From assembly GCF_004134905.2 (NCBI RefSeq), contig NZ_SDPQ02000001.1:62001-126000 (forward strand): DNA of 64,000 nucleotides, given 5' to 3'. The number at the start of each line of letters is the position of its first letter. The stretch's first letter is position 1. Both the position numbers and the translations under genes were made by a program. Shown piece after piece: positions 37,337-54,899 of the stretch. The notes beneath the pieces were generated by a model. It had not been told where the DNA came from, searched no databases, and worked only from the letters and a program-made list of their open reading frames with translations. This stretch comes from Aeromicrobium ginsengisoli. GTDB lineage: Bacteria > Actinomycetota > Actinomycetes > Propionibacteriales > Nocardioidaceae.

Positions 37337-38377
37337 ATGGACTTCGACGACTTCCCGGACGGCGTCATCGTCGCCGGCCCGGACGGCAAGGTCCTGTACG
37401 TCAATGAGCGCATCCGCGTCATGGCGCGTGCCGAGGGCGACGAGATGCTCGGCATGCATCTCAGCGAGGCCGTGCCGTTCGACGACCTGAGCGGCAACTC
37501 CTGGTACGACACCACCCGGCCCTACGACGGCATCGCCACCCGCAAGCGCATCTCGGAGCAGGCGTGGTGGTCGCCCAAGGGCAGCGAGTACCTCATCACC
37601 GCGTCGCTCGTCCGCGAGCGCCCGGCCGGCCCGGTCAGCCAGGTCGTCGTGAGCGTCCGCAACGCGCGGATCCGCAACCAGCGCGACCGGGAGCGGTCCG
37701 ACCTCGTCGCGACGGTGGCGCACGAGCTGCGCTCGCCGCTGACCGGCATCAAGGGATTCACCTCGACGCTGCTGACGAAGTGGGACAAGTTCTCCGAAGA
37801 ACAGCGTCAATTCATGCTCGAGACGGTCGACGCCGACGCCGACCGGCTCAGCCGGCTCATCACCGAGCTGCTGGACGCTGCCCGCATCGACGCGGGCCGG
37901 CTCACCCTCAAGCGCGGGCCGGTCAAGCTCGACGAGATCGTCCGGCACGTGCTGACGAATGTGTCCGGTGGCGCGGCGGAGCCGTTCGAGATCTGCATCG
38001 GCGACGACCTCGACCTCATCTGGGGCGACAGTGACCGAATCACGCAGGTCGTCACCAACCTCGTGGAGAACGCGATGCGCCACGGCTTCGGTCTGCGTGA
38101 GCTCGCCGTGCAGAACGTGCCGGGGGCCGGCGGCGAGGGCGGGGTCTCCCTCGAGGTGCACGACAACGGCCCCGGAATCCCAGAGGAGATGCGCCAGCGC
38201 GTCTTCAGCCGCTTTTGGCGGGCCGGACCCGGTGCCGGCAGCGGGCTGGGGATGTACATCGTGCGAGGCATCGTCGAGGAGCACGGCGGCAAGATCGACA
38301 TCGGCGACGCCGAGGGCGGCGGCGCGTTGATCAGCGTCTGGTTCCCGATCAACGAGCCCGACACGATGACCGACTGA
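37337..38377 (+). CDS. PAS-domain sensor histidine kinase (orphan, soluble)
   Basis: A 346-residue kinase with no membrane span. Residues 1-100 form a PAS domain (FPDGVIVAGPDGKVLYVNERIRVMAR), about 120-190 the dimerisation/phosphoacceptor domain with the H-box VATVAHELRSPLTG, and about 225-340 the ATPase domain with the N-box LVENAMRHG, G1 DNGPGIPEE and G2 GSGLGMYIV. No response regulator is adjacent, so its partner is elsewhere. A cytosolic signal such as redox or a ligand bound by PAS is possible. It sits between the rRNA methyltransferase and pheS, a position seen in related genomes as far as I recall. Confidence 0.88.
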   Translation: MDFDDFPDGVIVAGPDGKVLYVNERIRVMARAEGDEMLGMHLSEAVPFDDLSGNSWYDTTRPYDGIATRKRISEQAWWSPKGSEYLITASLVRERPAGPVSQVVVSVRNARIRNQRDRERSDLVATVAHELRSPLTGIKGFTSTLLTKWDKFSEEQRQFMLETVDADADRLSRLITELLDAARIDAGRLTLKRGPVKLDEIVRHVLTNVSGGAAEPFEICIGDDLDLIWGDSDRITQVVTNLVENAMRHGFGLRELAVQNVPGAGGEGGVSLEVHDNGPGIPEEMRQRVFSRFWRAGPGAGSGLGMYIVRGIVEEHGGKIDIGDAEGGGALISVWFPINEPDTMTD

Positions 38378-38391
38378 CCAGCACCGTTCAC

Positions 38392-38450
38392 TAGACTGAC
38401 CACTGGTCCCGACGAGTCCGGGAACCGCTCCGTCGAAAGTCAGGTCTGCT
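38392..38450 (+). promoter_or_regulatory. pheS promoter -10 and short leader hairpin
   Basis: TAGACT (38392-38397) precedes a leader of about 45 bases that contains GGTCCCG / CGGGAACC (38405-38427), a short stem with one bulged A. It is too short to be a T-box or a leader-peptide attenuator. Any role in pheST control is speculative. Confidence 0.4.
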
Positions 38451-39554
38451 GTGTCCGCGCCCAATTCCTCGTACGACCCTGTGGAGGTCACTCCGTTGAA
38501 CGCCGAAGAGGTCGAGCGCGTACGCGATGAGGCGCTTGCGGCGATCGTAGCGGCCGACACGTTGGACGCCCTGAAGCAGGTGCGCATCGACCACGCGGGC
38601 GACCGGTCGCCGTTGGCGCTGGCCAACCGCGAGATCGGCGCGCTGCCACCGCAGGCCCGCAAGGACGCCGGCCAGCGCGTCGGCCAGGCGCGTGGGGCGA
38701 TCAACCAGGCGCTCGCCGCCAAGACCGCCGAGGTCGAGGCGGCTGAAGAGGAGCGCGCACTGGTCACCGAGGCCGTCGACGTGACGCTGCCGTGGGACAT
38801 CGAGCCCGTCGGCGCCCGCCACCCGATCACGACGCTGTCCGAGCACATCGCCGACATCTTCGTCGCGATGGGCTGGGAGATCGCCGAAGGACCCGAGGTC
38901 GAGGCCGAGTGGCTCAACTTCGACGCTCTCAACCTGGGCCCCGACCACCCGGCCCGCACGATGCAGGACACGTTCTGGGTGACCCCCGAGCGCGCCGCGA
39001 TGGTGCTGCGCACGCACACCTCACCGGTGCAGGCCCGCACGATGCTCACCCGCGAACCCCCGATCTACATCGCCTGCCCGGGTCGGGTCTTCCGCACCGA
39101 CGAGCTCGACGCGACGCACTCGCCGGTGTTCCACCAGGTCGAGGGTCTCGCGATCGACGAGGGTCTCTCGATGGGTCACCTCAAGGGCACGCTCGACCAC
39201 TTCGCCCAGGCGATCTACGGCGATGGCATGACGACGCGCTTCCGCCCGTCCTACTTCCCGTTCACCGAGCCCAGCGCCGAGATGGACCTGCTCTGCTACG
39301 TCTGCCACAACGAGCCTGACGCCGTCGCCGACTGCCGTACGTGCAAGGGCGAGGGCTGGGTCGAGTGGGGCGGCTGCGGCGTCGTCAACCCGCGCGTGCT
39401 CGTCGCGTGCGGCGTCGACCCGGAGCGCTACTCGGGCTTCGCGTTCGGCATCGGCATCGACCGGACGATCACCTCCCGCTACGACATCGCGGACCTGCGC
39501 GACCTGTTCGACGGCGACATCCGTTTCACCCAGCCTTTCGGAGTTGAGCTGTAG
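38451..39554 (+). CDS. pheS: Phenylalanine-tRNA ligase alpha subunit
   Basis: Catalytic subunit of the alpha2-beta2 PheRS. Of 367 residues, the N-terminal coiled-coil (about 15-110) contacts tRNA and the class II core (about 120-367) has motif 2 RVFRTDELDATHSPVFHQVEG and motif 3 GIGIDRTI. Between them is the actinobacterial Cys-rich insert CYVCHNEPDAVADCRTCKGEG...GGCG, a likely zinc site. GTG start. The stop TAG shares a base with the pheT GTG. Confidence 0.96.
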   Translation: MSAPNSSYDPVEVTPLNAEEVERVRDEALAAIVAADTLDALKQVRIDHAGDRSPLALANREIGALPPQARKDAGQRVGQARGAINQALAAKTAEVEAAEEERALVTEAVDVTLPWDIEPVGARHPITTLSEHIADIFVAMGWEIAEGPEVEAEWLNFDALNLGPDHPARTMQDTFWVTPERAAMVLRTHTSPVQARTMLTREPPIYIACPGRVFRTDELDATHSPVFHQVEGLAIDEGLSMGHLKGTLDHFAQAIYGDGMTTRFRPSYFPFTEPSAEMDLLCYVCHNEPDAVADCRTCKGEGWVEWGGCGVVNPRVLVACGVDPERYSGFAFGIGIDRTITSRYDIADLRDLFDGDIRFTQPFGVEL

Positions 39555-42031
39555 TGCGCGTACCAGTTGAGTGGCTTCGGGAGCTCGTGAAGCTGCCGGA
39601 AGACGTCACGACCGAGGAGCTGGCTGCACGCCTGACGCAGTTCGACCTCAAGCTCGAGGAGATCATCTCGTCCGGCATCAGCGGTCCGCTGGTCGTCGGC
39701 CGGGTGCTCTCGCTGGTCAAGGAGCCGCAGAAGAACGGCAAGACCATCAACTGGTGCCGGGTCGACGTCGGTCCGGAGCACAACGACGCCGACGGCGCTC
39801 GCGGCATCGTCTGCGGTGCCCACAACTTCGTCGAGGGCGACCTGGTCGTCGTGTCCCTGCCCGGCACGGTGCTGCCGGCTCTGGGCTTCGAGATCACGGC
39901 TCGCAAGACGTACGGGCACGTGTCCGACGGCATGATCTGCTCGAGCGCGGAGCTCGGGCTTCCGGGCGATGCCAGCGGCATCATCGTGCTGGACGCCGAC
40001 TCGGCCACGCCCGGCGACGACGCCATCGCGCTGCTCGGACTGGGTGACGAGATCCTCGATCTCGAGGTCAACCCGGACCGCGGCTACGCGCTGTCGATGC
40101 GCGGCGTCGGACGCGACACCGCCCTGGCGTACGAGCTGGAGTTCGCCGATCCGGCCAATATCGAGGTGACCGGCACGGGGGAGGGCTATCCCATACGCGT
40201 CGAGGACGCGGAGGCGTGCCCGGTCTTCGCGGCGCGGGCGGTGACTGGGTTCGACCCGACGCGTCCGACTCCGCCGTGGATGGCGAAGCGCATCGAGCAG
40301 GCCGGCATGCGCTCGATCTCGCTGGCGGTCGACGTCACCAACTACGTCATGCTCGAGATCGGCCACCCGATCCACGGTTTCGATCTCTCGAGCCTGCGGG
40401 GACCGATCGTGGTCCGCCGGGCGACCGAGGGCGAGAAGCTCACGACCCTGGACGGCGTCGTGCGTACGTTGTCGGCCGACGACACCGTGGTCACCGACGA
40501 TCGCGGACCGATCAGCCTCGCCGGTGTCATGGGCGGTGCCGAGACCGAGCTTTCAGACACGACGACCGACATCCTCATCGAGGCGGCGCACTGGAAGGCG
40601 CCGATGATCGCCCGCACGGCGCGGCTCCACAAGCTGCCGTCCGAGGCGTCCAAGCGCTATGAGCGTGGCGTCGACCCCGAGCTCCCGGCGCGAGCGACCC
40701 AGCGGGTGGCCGACCTGCTCGCCGAGCTCGGCGGCGGCACGATCGAGGCTGGGCTCACCGTCGTCGGCTCGCCGGCACCGCGCCCCGCCGTCGAGATGTC
40801 CGTGCACCTGCCGACCCGGGTGTCGGGCGTCGACATCGACCCCGCCACCGTGGTCGAGGCGCTCGAGGGCAACGGCTGCGAGGTTGCGCTCGACCACGAG
40901 TCGCTGGCCGCCACCCCGCCGAGCTGGCGGTTCGACCTCAACGACCCCAACGACCTCGTCGAAGAGGTGCTGCGCGTCGTGGGCTACGACCAGGTGCCCT
41001 CGGTCGTGCCGGTCGCACCCGCGGGGCGCGGCCTGACGACGGCGCAGAAGCTGCGCCGTCGCGTCGGCAATGTCCTCGCGGGCGACGGGCTGATCGAGGT
41101 CAAGACCTTCCCGTTCGCGGGCGCTGCGGACTTCGACCGCCTCGGCCTGCCCGCCGACGACCTGCGCCGGCGCCAGGTGCTCCTGGAGAACCCGCTGTCC
41201 GCGGAGGAGCCGGGCATGACGACGACCCTGCTCACGGGTCTGCTGCGCAGTCTTGTGCTCAACCTCGGCCGTGGCCACGCCGACGTCCACATCACCGAGA
41301 CCGGGCGGGTGTTCCTGCCGAAGTCCGACGACGCCGAGGCGCCGATCTACGGTGTCGACCGCCGGCCCACCGACGACGAGATCGCGGTGTTCGAGGCGGC
41401 CCTGCCGGACCAGCCGCATCACGTGGGGCTGGTCATGAGCGGCGAGCGCGTGCGCACGGGTTGGGCCGGACCCGGGCGCCGGGCCACTTGGGCCGACGCG
41501 GTTGCGATCGTGCAGCACGTCGCGGACGAGCTGCACGTGGACGTCGAGGTGCAGCAGGCGCACGTCATGCCGTGGCACCCCGGACGATGCGCCGCGATCG
41601 TGGTCGCAGGCGTGGTGATCGGCCACGCCGGCGAGCTGCACCCGCGAGTCCTCAAGGCGTACGGGCTGCCGGCTCGCGTGGTCGCCGCCGAGATCGATCT
41701 CGACGCGTTGATCGCCGCATCTCCCGAGATCGGCCCGCGCCCCGACTTCTCGTCGTTCCCGGTCGCCAAGGAGGACCTCGCGCTGATCGTCGACGACGAG
41801 GTCCCGGCTGCCTCGGTGCAGCGGGTCCTGGCCGGGGCGAGCGCGTTGATCGAGTCCGTGCGACTGTTCGACGTCTACTCCGGTGACCAGGTGCCGGATG
41901 GCAAGAAGTCCCTGGCGTTCGCGCTGCGGCTCCGCGCTCCCGACCGCACCCTGACCGACGACGACATCAAGGGCGCGCGTGAGGCTGCGGTCGCGGCCGC
42001 CGGATCACTCGGCGCTGCACTGCGCGTGTGA
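39554..42031 (+). CDS. pheT: Phenylalanine-tRNA ligase beta subunit
   Basis: An 825-residue multidomain subunit: N-terminal EMAP-like tRNA-binding domain (about 40-155), B3/B4 editing domain that hydrolyses Tyr-tRNA(Phe), two B5 helix domains around 405-475 (SVHLPTRVSGVDIDPATVVEALEGNGCEV), the catalytic-like domain and the C-terminal ferredoxin-fold anticodon-binding domain (about 730-825, PDFSSFPVAKEDLALIVDDEVPAASVQ). GTG start coupled to pheS. A strong dyad follows. Confidence 0.96.
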   Translation: MRVPVEWLRELVKLPEDVTTEELAARLTQFDLKLEEIISSGISGPLVVGRVLSLVKEPQKNGKTINWCRVDVGPEHNDADGARGIVCGAHNFVEGDLVVVSLPGTVLPALGFEITARKTYGHVSDGMICSSAELGLPGDASGIIVLDADSATPGDDAIALLGLGDEILDLEVNPDRGYALSMRGVGRDTALAYELEFADPANIEVTGTGEGYPIRVEDAEACPVFAARAVTGFDPTRPTPPWMAKRIEQAGMRSISLAVDVTNYVMLEIGHPIHGFDLSSLRGPIVVRRATEGEKLTTLDGVVRTLSADDTVVTDDRGPISLAGVMGGAETELSDTTTDILIEAAHWKAPMIARTARLHKLPSEASKRYERGVDPELPARATQRVADLLAELGGGTIEAGLTVVGSPAPRPAVEMSVHLPTRVSGVDIDPATVVEALEGNGCEVALDHESLAATPPSWRFDLNDPNDLVEEVLRVVGYDQVPSVVPVAPAGRGLTTAQKLRRRVGNVLAGDGLIEVKTFPFAGAADFDRLGLPADDLRRRQVLLENPLSAEEPGMTTTLLTGLLRSLVLNLGRGHADVHITETGRVFLPKSDDAEAPIYGVDRRPTDDEIAVFEAALPDQPHHVGLVMSGERVRTGWAGPGRRATWADAVAIVQHVADELHVDVEVQQAHVMPWHPGRCAAIVVAGVVIGHAGELHPRVLKAYGLPARVVAAEIDLDALIAASPEIGPRPDFSSFPVAKEDLALIVDDEVPAASVQRVLAGASALIESVRLFDVYSGDQVPDGKKSLAFALRLRAPDRTLTDDDIKGAREAAVAAAGSLGAALRV

Positions 42032-42036
42032 CGCGA

Positions 42037-42075
42037 ACGCCGACGTGCGGGGCTGATCGCTCCGCACGTCGGCGT
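42037..42075. terminator. Bidirectional hairpin between pheT and a convergent gene
   Basis: A perfect 14-bp stem, ACGCCGACGTGCGG / CCGCACGTCGGCGT, with an 11-base loop. It fills the 52-base gap between the pheT stop and the minus-strand stop at 42084. There is no T-run on either strand. Confidence 0.75.
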
Positions 42076-42083
42076 GAGCGCGA

Positions 42084-42881
42084 TCAGTCCTCGAGCACCG
42101 GCAGAGCGCAGTAGACCCTCGGGTTCGACGCGTTGACGTACACCGGCACGTTCTTGTTGCGAGCCTCGGCGCTGAACTTGATGGACGACGTGTCGGCGCG
42201 GGGGATCGGCAGGTCGACCGAGACCTTCGTGCCCTTCTTGACCCGCAGGCTGTAGACCAGGTCGCCGTCGAAGTGGATGCGGAACTGGGCATCCGCACCG
42301 GCGTCCGATCGGTCGTCGAGGCCCACGTCGACCCGCAGCCGCTTGCACGACTGGTGCGTCGACCAGCGCGACTCGCCGTGAGCACTTGCCGTCGTCGACC
42401 AGTACTCGGCGACCGGCGTCCCGGCCACGGTCTGCGGTCCGTACTGGTTGGTGTACTGCCATCCGTACCGTTCGAGCAGGCTGCCCACGACATGGGTCCA
42501 GGAGTACGCCCGAATGACGACTTGAGGGCTGGCTCCGCTGGACCGGCCGGCACCGGCCGGCTTGAACACCCGGTAGCTCCAGTTGCTGGCGCGCGGCGGG
42601 ACGCTGCGGGCGTACGTGCCGTCCGCCTGCACGGTCGCGTGGGCGATCGTCACCCAGCGGGTGCTTTCCTGGTCCGAGAAGAGGTACTGGATGCTGACGA
42701 GCGAGCCCTTCGCCGTCGGCGACACCTTGCCGGAGAAGACGACCGGCGTGCCCAGGGCGACGTCGGTCTTGGACACGTGGAGTGTCACGTCGTACCTGCT
42801 GACCGCCTGGGCCTGGGAGAGGAAGGCGGACGGAACGATCGCGAGTGCGAACGCCGCGAGGATCAGTGCGAGCTTGCGCAT
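42084..42881 (-). CDS. Secreted protein with Ig-like and NPCBM-like parts
   Basis: A 265-residue exported protein. Residues 1-26 are a signal peptide (MRKLALILAAFALAIVPSAFLSQAQA). Residues 28-115 look like an Ig-like/bacterial beta-sandwich repeat (YDVTLHVSKTDVALGTPVVFSGKVSPTAKGSLVSIQY). The C-terminal half (CKRLRVDVGLDDRSDAGADAQFRIHFDGDLVYSL) has the character of an NPCBM-type carbohydrate-binding module. Two cysteines in that half could form a disulfide. AAGGAG precedes the ATG. Role at the cell surface unknown. Confidence 0.7.
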   Translation of the reverse strand: MRKLALILAAFALAIVPSAFLSQAQAVSRYDVTLHVSKTDVALGTPVVFSGKVSPTAKGSLVSIQYLFSDQESTRWVTIAHATVQADGTYARSVPPRASNWSYRVFKPAGAGRSSGASPQVVIRAYSWTHVVGSLLERYGWQYTNQYGPQTVAGTPVAEYWSTTASAHGESRWSTHQSCKRLRVDVGLDDRSDAGADAQFRIHFDGDLVYSLRVKKGTKVSVDLPIPRADTSSIKFSAEARNKNVPVYVNASNPRVYCALPVLED

Positions 42882-42923
42882 GAGGTGCTCCTTCGGGGTC
42901 TGATGACCGTGTTGCCGATGGAG

Positions 42924-42937
42924 ATGCCGCGCGGCAT
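42924..42937. repeat. GC-rich palindrome between two envelope genes
   Basis: ATGCCGCGCGGCAT is a perfect 14-bp palindrome, and GCCGCGCGG recurs 16 bases on, at 42947-42955. It lies in the 82-base gap after the minus-strand 4-TM gene and may act as a terminator or mRNA-stabilising stem. Confidence 0.4.
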
Positions 42938-42963
42938 CGAAAAGTTGCCGCGCGGGGCATACG

Positions 42964-43473
42964 TTACTCCGCGGTGTCGTGGGTCCCTGCGGTGTGAGCC
43001 GGCTGCGCAGCCTGCTGGAAGACGGCCCGCAGCATGCTGAAGGCGCCCAGCGCGCCGAAGGCAGCGGCGATCAGGAAGTCCTTGCGATAGCTGGGCAGCG
43101 CATCCGGGAAGGCGTCCCAGAACACGGACCAGAAGCTGTCGTGCGTGAACGCCTCCCAGGTCGACAGCCCGCTCAGCTCGCCGATCTCCGATGCCGCGTC
43201 GTAGACCATGCCGGAGAGGAACGACAGCAGCAGCGTGACGACCACGATGGCGAGGATCAGGAGCGCACCGACCCGGCTGATCGAGCCGCCGGAGCCGCGG
43301 GCATACAGCTGGACGGCGGCCCAGACGACGCCGAAACCGACGATCGAGGCGATGAAGCCGAACTTCCACAGGATGAGCCACACCGCGACGCCGGCCGGGA
43401 TCGCGAGCAGCGCGAACAGCGTGCCCCGTCCGACATTCTCGACAGGCGTGGGTACGGCAACGGCTTCAGACAT
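42964..43473 (-). CDS. Four-span membrane protein of unknown function
   Basis: A 169-residue protein with four predicted membrane spans: LFALLAIPAGVAVWLILW, FIASIVGFGVVWAAVQLY, ALLILAIVVVTLLLSFLSG and FLIAAAFGALGAFSMLRAVF. The loop between spans 3 and 4 is rich in Trp, Phe and acidic residues (STWEAFTHDSFWSVFWDAFPD). GGGGGATAAC before the ATG is the RBS. The gene follows LemA on the same strand. No named family recognised. Confidence 0.65.
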   Translation of the reverse strand: MSEAVAVPTPVENVGRGTLFALLAIPAGVAVWLILWKFGFIASIVGFGVVWAAVQLYARGSGGSISRVGALLILAIVVVTLLLSFLSGMVYDAASEIGELSGLSTWEAFTHDSFWSVFWDAFPDALPSYRKDFLIAAAFGALGAFSMLRAVFQQAAQPAHTAGTHDTAE

Positions 43474-43566
43474 GTTATCCCCCGGATGAGTGGTGCAGAC
43501 GCCATGTCTGCTCCGAGGACTCTAGGTGAGCGCGCGCCAGGGCGTACGAGCATTGACCAAACTGGT

Positions 43567-44124
43567 TCAGAACGAGACGGCGGGCGGGGTCGCTTGGCCC
43601 TCGGGAGCCTCGTAGAACTCCCGCGCGTGAACGCCGGCGATGCCGGTGAACAGCAGCCACGGGATCGTCCGCACGAGGCCGTTGAGCTTGGCGACGGCGT
43701 CGTTGTAGTACTGGCGGGCGAACGAGATCTTGTTCTCGGTGTCGGCGAGCTCGGCCTGCAGCGACTGGAAGTTGGCCGAGGCCTTGAGGTCGGGGTACGC
43801 CTCGGCGACCGCCAGCACGTCGATGATCGCCTTGTCGAGCTTGGCCTGCGCTGCGGCCTTCTCCTGCACCGAGCCACCCTTGGCCGCGGCTGCCGCACCG
43901 GCGCGCGCCTCGGTGACCGCCTCGAAGACGCCCTTCTCGTGCTGGGCGTAGCCCTTGACCGTGTTGACGAGGTTGGGGATGAGGTCCGCGCGGCGCGTCA
44001 GCTGCACGTCGATCCCGCCGAGTGCCTCCTGGGCGCCGATGTCGACGCGACGCAGCTTGTTGAAGGCGTAGACGGTGAACAACGCGAGCACGACGACGAC
44101 CGCCAGGATGATGATCCAGATCAT
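43567..44124 (-). CDS. LemA family protein
   Basis: A 185-residue membrane-anchored protein. Residues 1-20 (MIWIIILAVVVVLALFTVYA) form a signal anchor. The LemA helical core follows: YNKLRR-like start (FNKLRRVDIGAQEALGGIDVQLTRRADLIPNLVNTVKGYAQHEKGVFEAVTEARA), then AYPDLKASANFQSLQAELADTENKISFARQYYNDAV. LemA proteins often pair with DUF2207/TPM_phosphatase membrane proteins, as here. Function of the pair is unresolved. A GAGGAGA RBS is present. Confidence 0.92.
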   Translation of the reverse strand: MIWIIILAVVVVLALFTVYAFNKLRRVDIGAQEALGGIDVQLTRRADLIPNLVNTVKGYAQHEKGVFEAVTEARAGAAAAAKGGSVQEKAAAQAKLDKAIIDVLAVAEAYPDLKASANFQSLQAELADTENKISFARQYYNDAVAKLNGLVRTIPWLLFTGIAGVHAREFYEAPEGQATPPAVSF

Positions 44125-44160
44125 GAGTTCTCCTCGTTGGGTGAAGTGGGTCGAGCGGGG

Positions 44161-45963
<1,803 letters not shown>

Positions 45964-46022
45964 GGCTTGCATCCTAGGGGCGAAGTCGGCTCGGCTCGGG
46001 AGAATTGGTCGACCCACCCCGG

Positions 46023-46052
46023 CTGCAAGAAATTGCAGAGGTGTGCAAGAAT
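46023..46052 (+). promoter_or_regulatory. Candidate ARG box and promoter of argG
   Basis: The dyad CTGCAA-GAAA-TTGCAG (46023-46038) resembles the TTGCA/TGCAA half-sites of ArgR operators. It lies 22 bases before the argG ATG and overlaps the -35 region of a possible AAGAAT -10 (46047-46052). ArgR is encoded in the same cluster at 52977. Binding is an inference. Confidence 0.55.
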
Positions 46053-46056
46053 GTGA

Positions 46057-48738
<2,682 letters not shown>

Positions 48739-48742
<4 letters not shown>

Positions 48743-49890
48743 GCGTGACCGCTGCCAAGGGGTTCACCGCTGCGGGAGTGCCCGCGGGCCTCAAGTCGAC
48801 CGGAGCGCCCGACGTCGCCGTCGTGGTCAACACCGGACCGTCCAGGGCCGCCGCCGCGGTCTACACGAGCAACCGCTGCAAGGCCAACCCCGTGCTCTGG
48901 AGCGAGGAGGCCATCAAGGGTGGCTCCGCCGTCGCCGTGGCGATCAACTCCGGTGGCGCCAACTGCTACACCGGGCCCGAGGGGTTCGCGACGACGCACC
49001 AGACGGCGGAGGTCGTCGCCGAGGCGCTCGGCGCGGGTGCGATCGACGTCCAGGTGTGCTCGACCGGACTGATCGGCCTGCTCAACGACCGTGACGCCCT
49101 GCTGTCAGGCGTACGTTCGGCAGTCGCCGGGCTGAGTGCCGACGGCGGGCACGCCGCGGCAACCGCGATCATGACGACCGACACCGTCGCCAAGGAAGCC
49201 GTGGCCCAGGGCGATGGCTGGACGATCGGCGGCATGGCCAAGGGCGCCGGCATGCTGGCGCCGGCCCTCGCGACGATGCTCGTGGTCATCACCACCGACG
49301 CTGACATCGACTCGGCGACCGCCGACACGGCGTTGCGCGCCGCGACCGCGCAGTCGTTCGACCGGCTCGACTCCGACGGTTGCCAGTCGACCAACGACAC
49401 CGTGCTGCTGATGGCGAGCGGTGCGTCCGGCGTGACGCCCGACGCGGCCGCGTTCACCGACGCCCTCACGACGGTCTGCAAGGACCTGGCGATGCAGCTG
49501 CTCGCCGACGCCGAGGGCGCCGACCACGAGATCGCGATCGAGGTCGTCAACGCGGCGACCGTCGACGACGCGCTCGAGGTGGGTCGCTCGGTCGCCCGCA
49601 GCAACCTGTTCAAGTGCGCGATCTTCGGCAAGGACCCCAACTGGGGCCGCATCCTCGCCTCGGTCGGCACGACCCAGGCGGCGTTCGACCCGGCCGACCT
49701 CGACGTCGCGCTCAACGGCGTGTGGGTCTGCCGCAACAGCGGACCGGGGGAGTCGCCCGATGCGATCGACCTCGCCGAGCGCGCGGTCTCGGTCACGATC
49801 GACCTCAAGTCAGGCTCGGCAACGGGCACCATCTGGACCAACGACCTCACGCAGGCGTACGTCCACGAGAACTCGGCCTATTCCTCATGA
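48739..49890 (+). CDS. argJ: Bifunctional glutamate N-acetyltransferase / amino-acid acetyltransferase
   Basis: Recycles the acetyl group from N-acetylornithine to glutamate. The 383-residue proenzyme has the autocleavage site in TAIMTTDT (cleavage before the nucleophile Thr), [32 protein letters not shown] and the [10 protein letters not shown] motif. Whether it is bifunctional (with acetyl-CoA) cannot be told from sequence alone; no argA is in the cluster, which favours bifunctional. Its ATG follows element B. Confidence 0.94.
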
Positions 49891-50887
49891 ATGATGCGAC
49901 GGACAGCACCCTCGACGAGTGGCAGCCCGAGGACTGGAAGAAGGCGACCGACAAGGCCGCCACTCTCGCCCACGCCCTCCCGTGGCTGAAGAAGTATCAC
50001 GGCAAGGTCGTCGTGGTGAAGTACGGCGGCAACGCCATGACCGACGACGCGCTCAAGCACGCGTTCGCCGAGGACATCGTGTTCCTGCGGCTCGCGGGGT
50101 TCAAGCCCGTCGTCGTGCACGGCGGTGGACCGCAGATCAGCGCGATGCTCGACAAGCTCGGCATCGAGTCGGAGTTTCGCGGCGGGCTGCGCGTCACCAC
50201 CCCGGAGACGATGGACGTCGTCCGCATGGTGCTCACGGGCCAGGTCGGCCGCGAGCTCGTCGGTCTGCTCAACCAGCACGGTGACCTGGCCGTCGGACTG
50301 TCCGGCGAGGACGGCGGACTGTTCACCGCCGAGAAGACCATGCCAGTCATCGACGGCGTCGAGACCGACATCGGCCTGGTCGGCGAGGTCGTGGGCGTAC
50401 GCCCCGAGGCCGTGCAGGACCTGATCGAGGCCGGCCGCATCCCGGTCGTGTCGACGGTCGCGCCCGACGCCGACGGCCAGGTGCACAACGTCAACGCCGA
50501 CACCGCTGCCGCTGCGCTCGCCGTGGCGCTCGACGCCGAGAAGCTGCTCGTCCTGACCGACGTCGAGGGGCTCTACGCCGACTGGCCCAACAGCTCGGAC
50601 GTCATCGGCGAGATCAGCCCCGAGTCGCTCGCCGAGATCATCCCCGAGCTGTCGACCGGCATGATCCCCAAGATGACGGCATGCCTCAAGGCGGTCCAGG
50701 AGGGCGTACGCCGCGCCACCGTGATCGACGGTCGCGAGCCGCACGCGGTGCTGCTCGAGATCTTCACCGACGAGGGCGTCGGCACCCAGGTCGTACCCGG
50801 CGCCGAGACCCGCATCCGCACGGCGCTCTACGCCACCAGCGTCACGAAGGACAAGGCTCAGAAGGACAAGGCCCAAGGAGACAAGGC

Positions 50888-50891
<4 letters not shown>
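49887..50891 (+). CDS. argB: Acetylglutamate kinase
   Basis: ATP-dependent phosphorylation of N-acetylglutamate, the arginine-inhibited step. The 334-residue product has [24 protein letters not shown], the [30 protein letters not shown] core and SGMIPKM-like [13 protein letters not shown]. An N-terminal helix of about 25 residues ([29 protein letters not shown]) matches arginine-sensitive hexameric forms. The C-terminus ends in a repetitive [14 protein letters not shown] tail not expected in the family. Confidence 0.95.
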
Positions 50892-54898
<4,007 letters not shown>

Positions 54899-54899
54899 C

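Noticed and set aside
38392-38450. T-box or leader-peptide attenuator for pheST
   Set aside because: The leader is about 45 bases, has no specifier loop, T-box core sequence or Phe-rich leader ORF.
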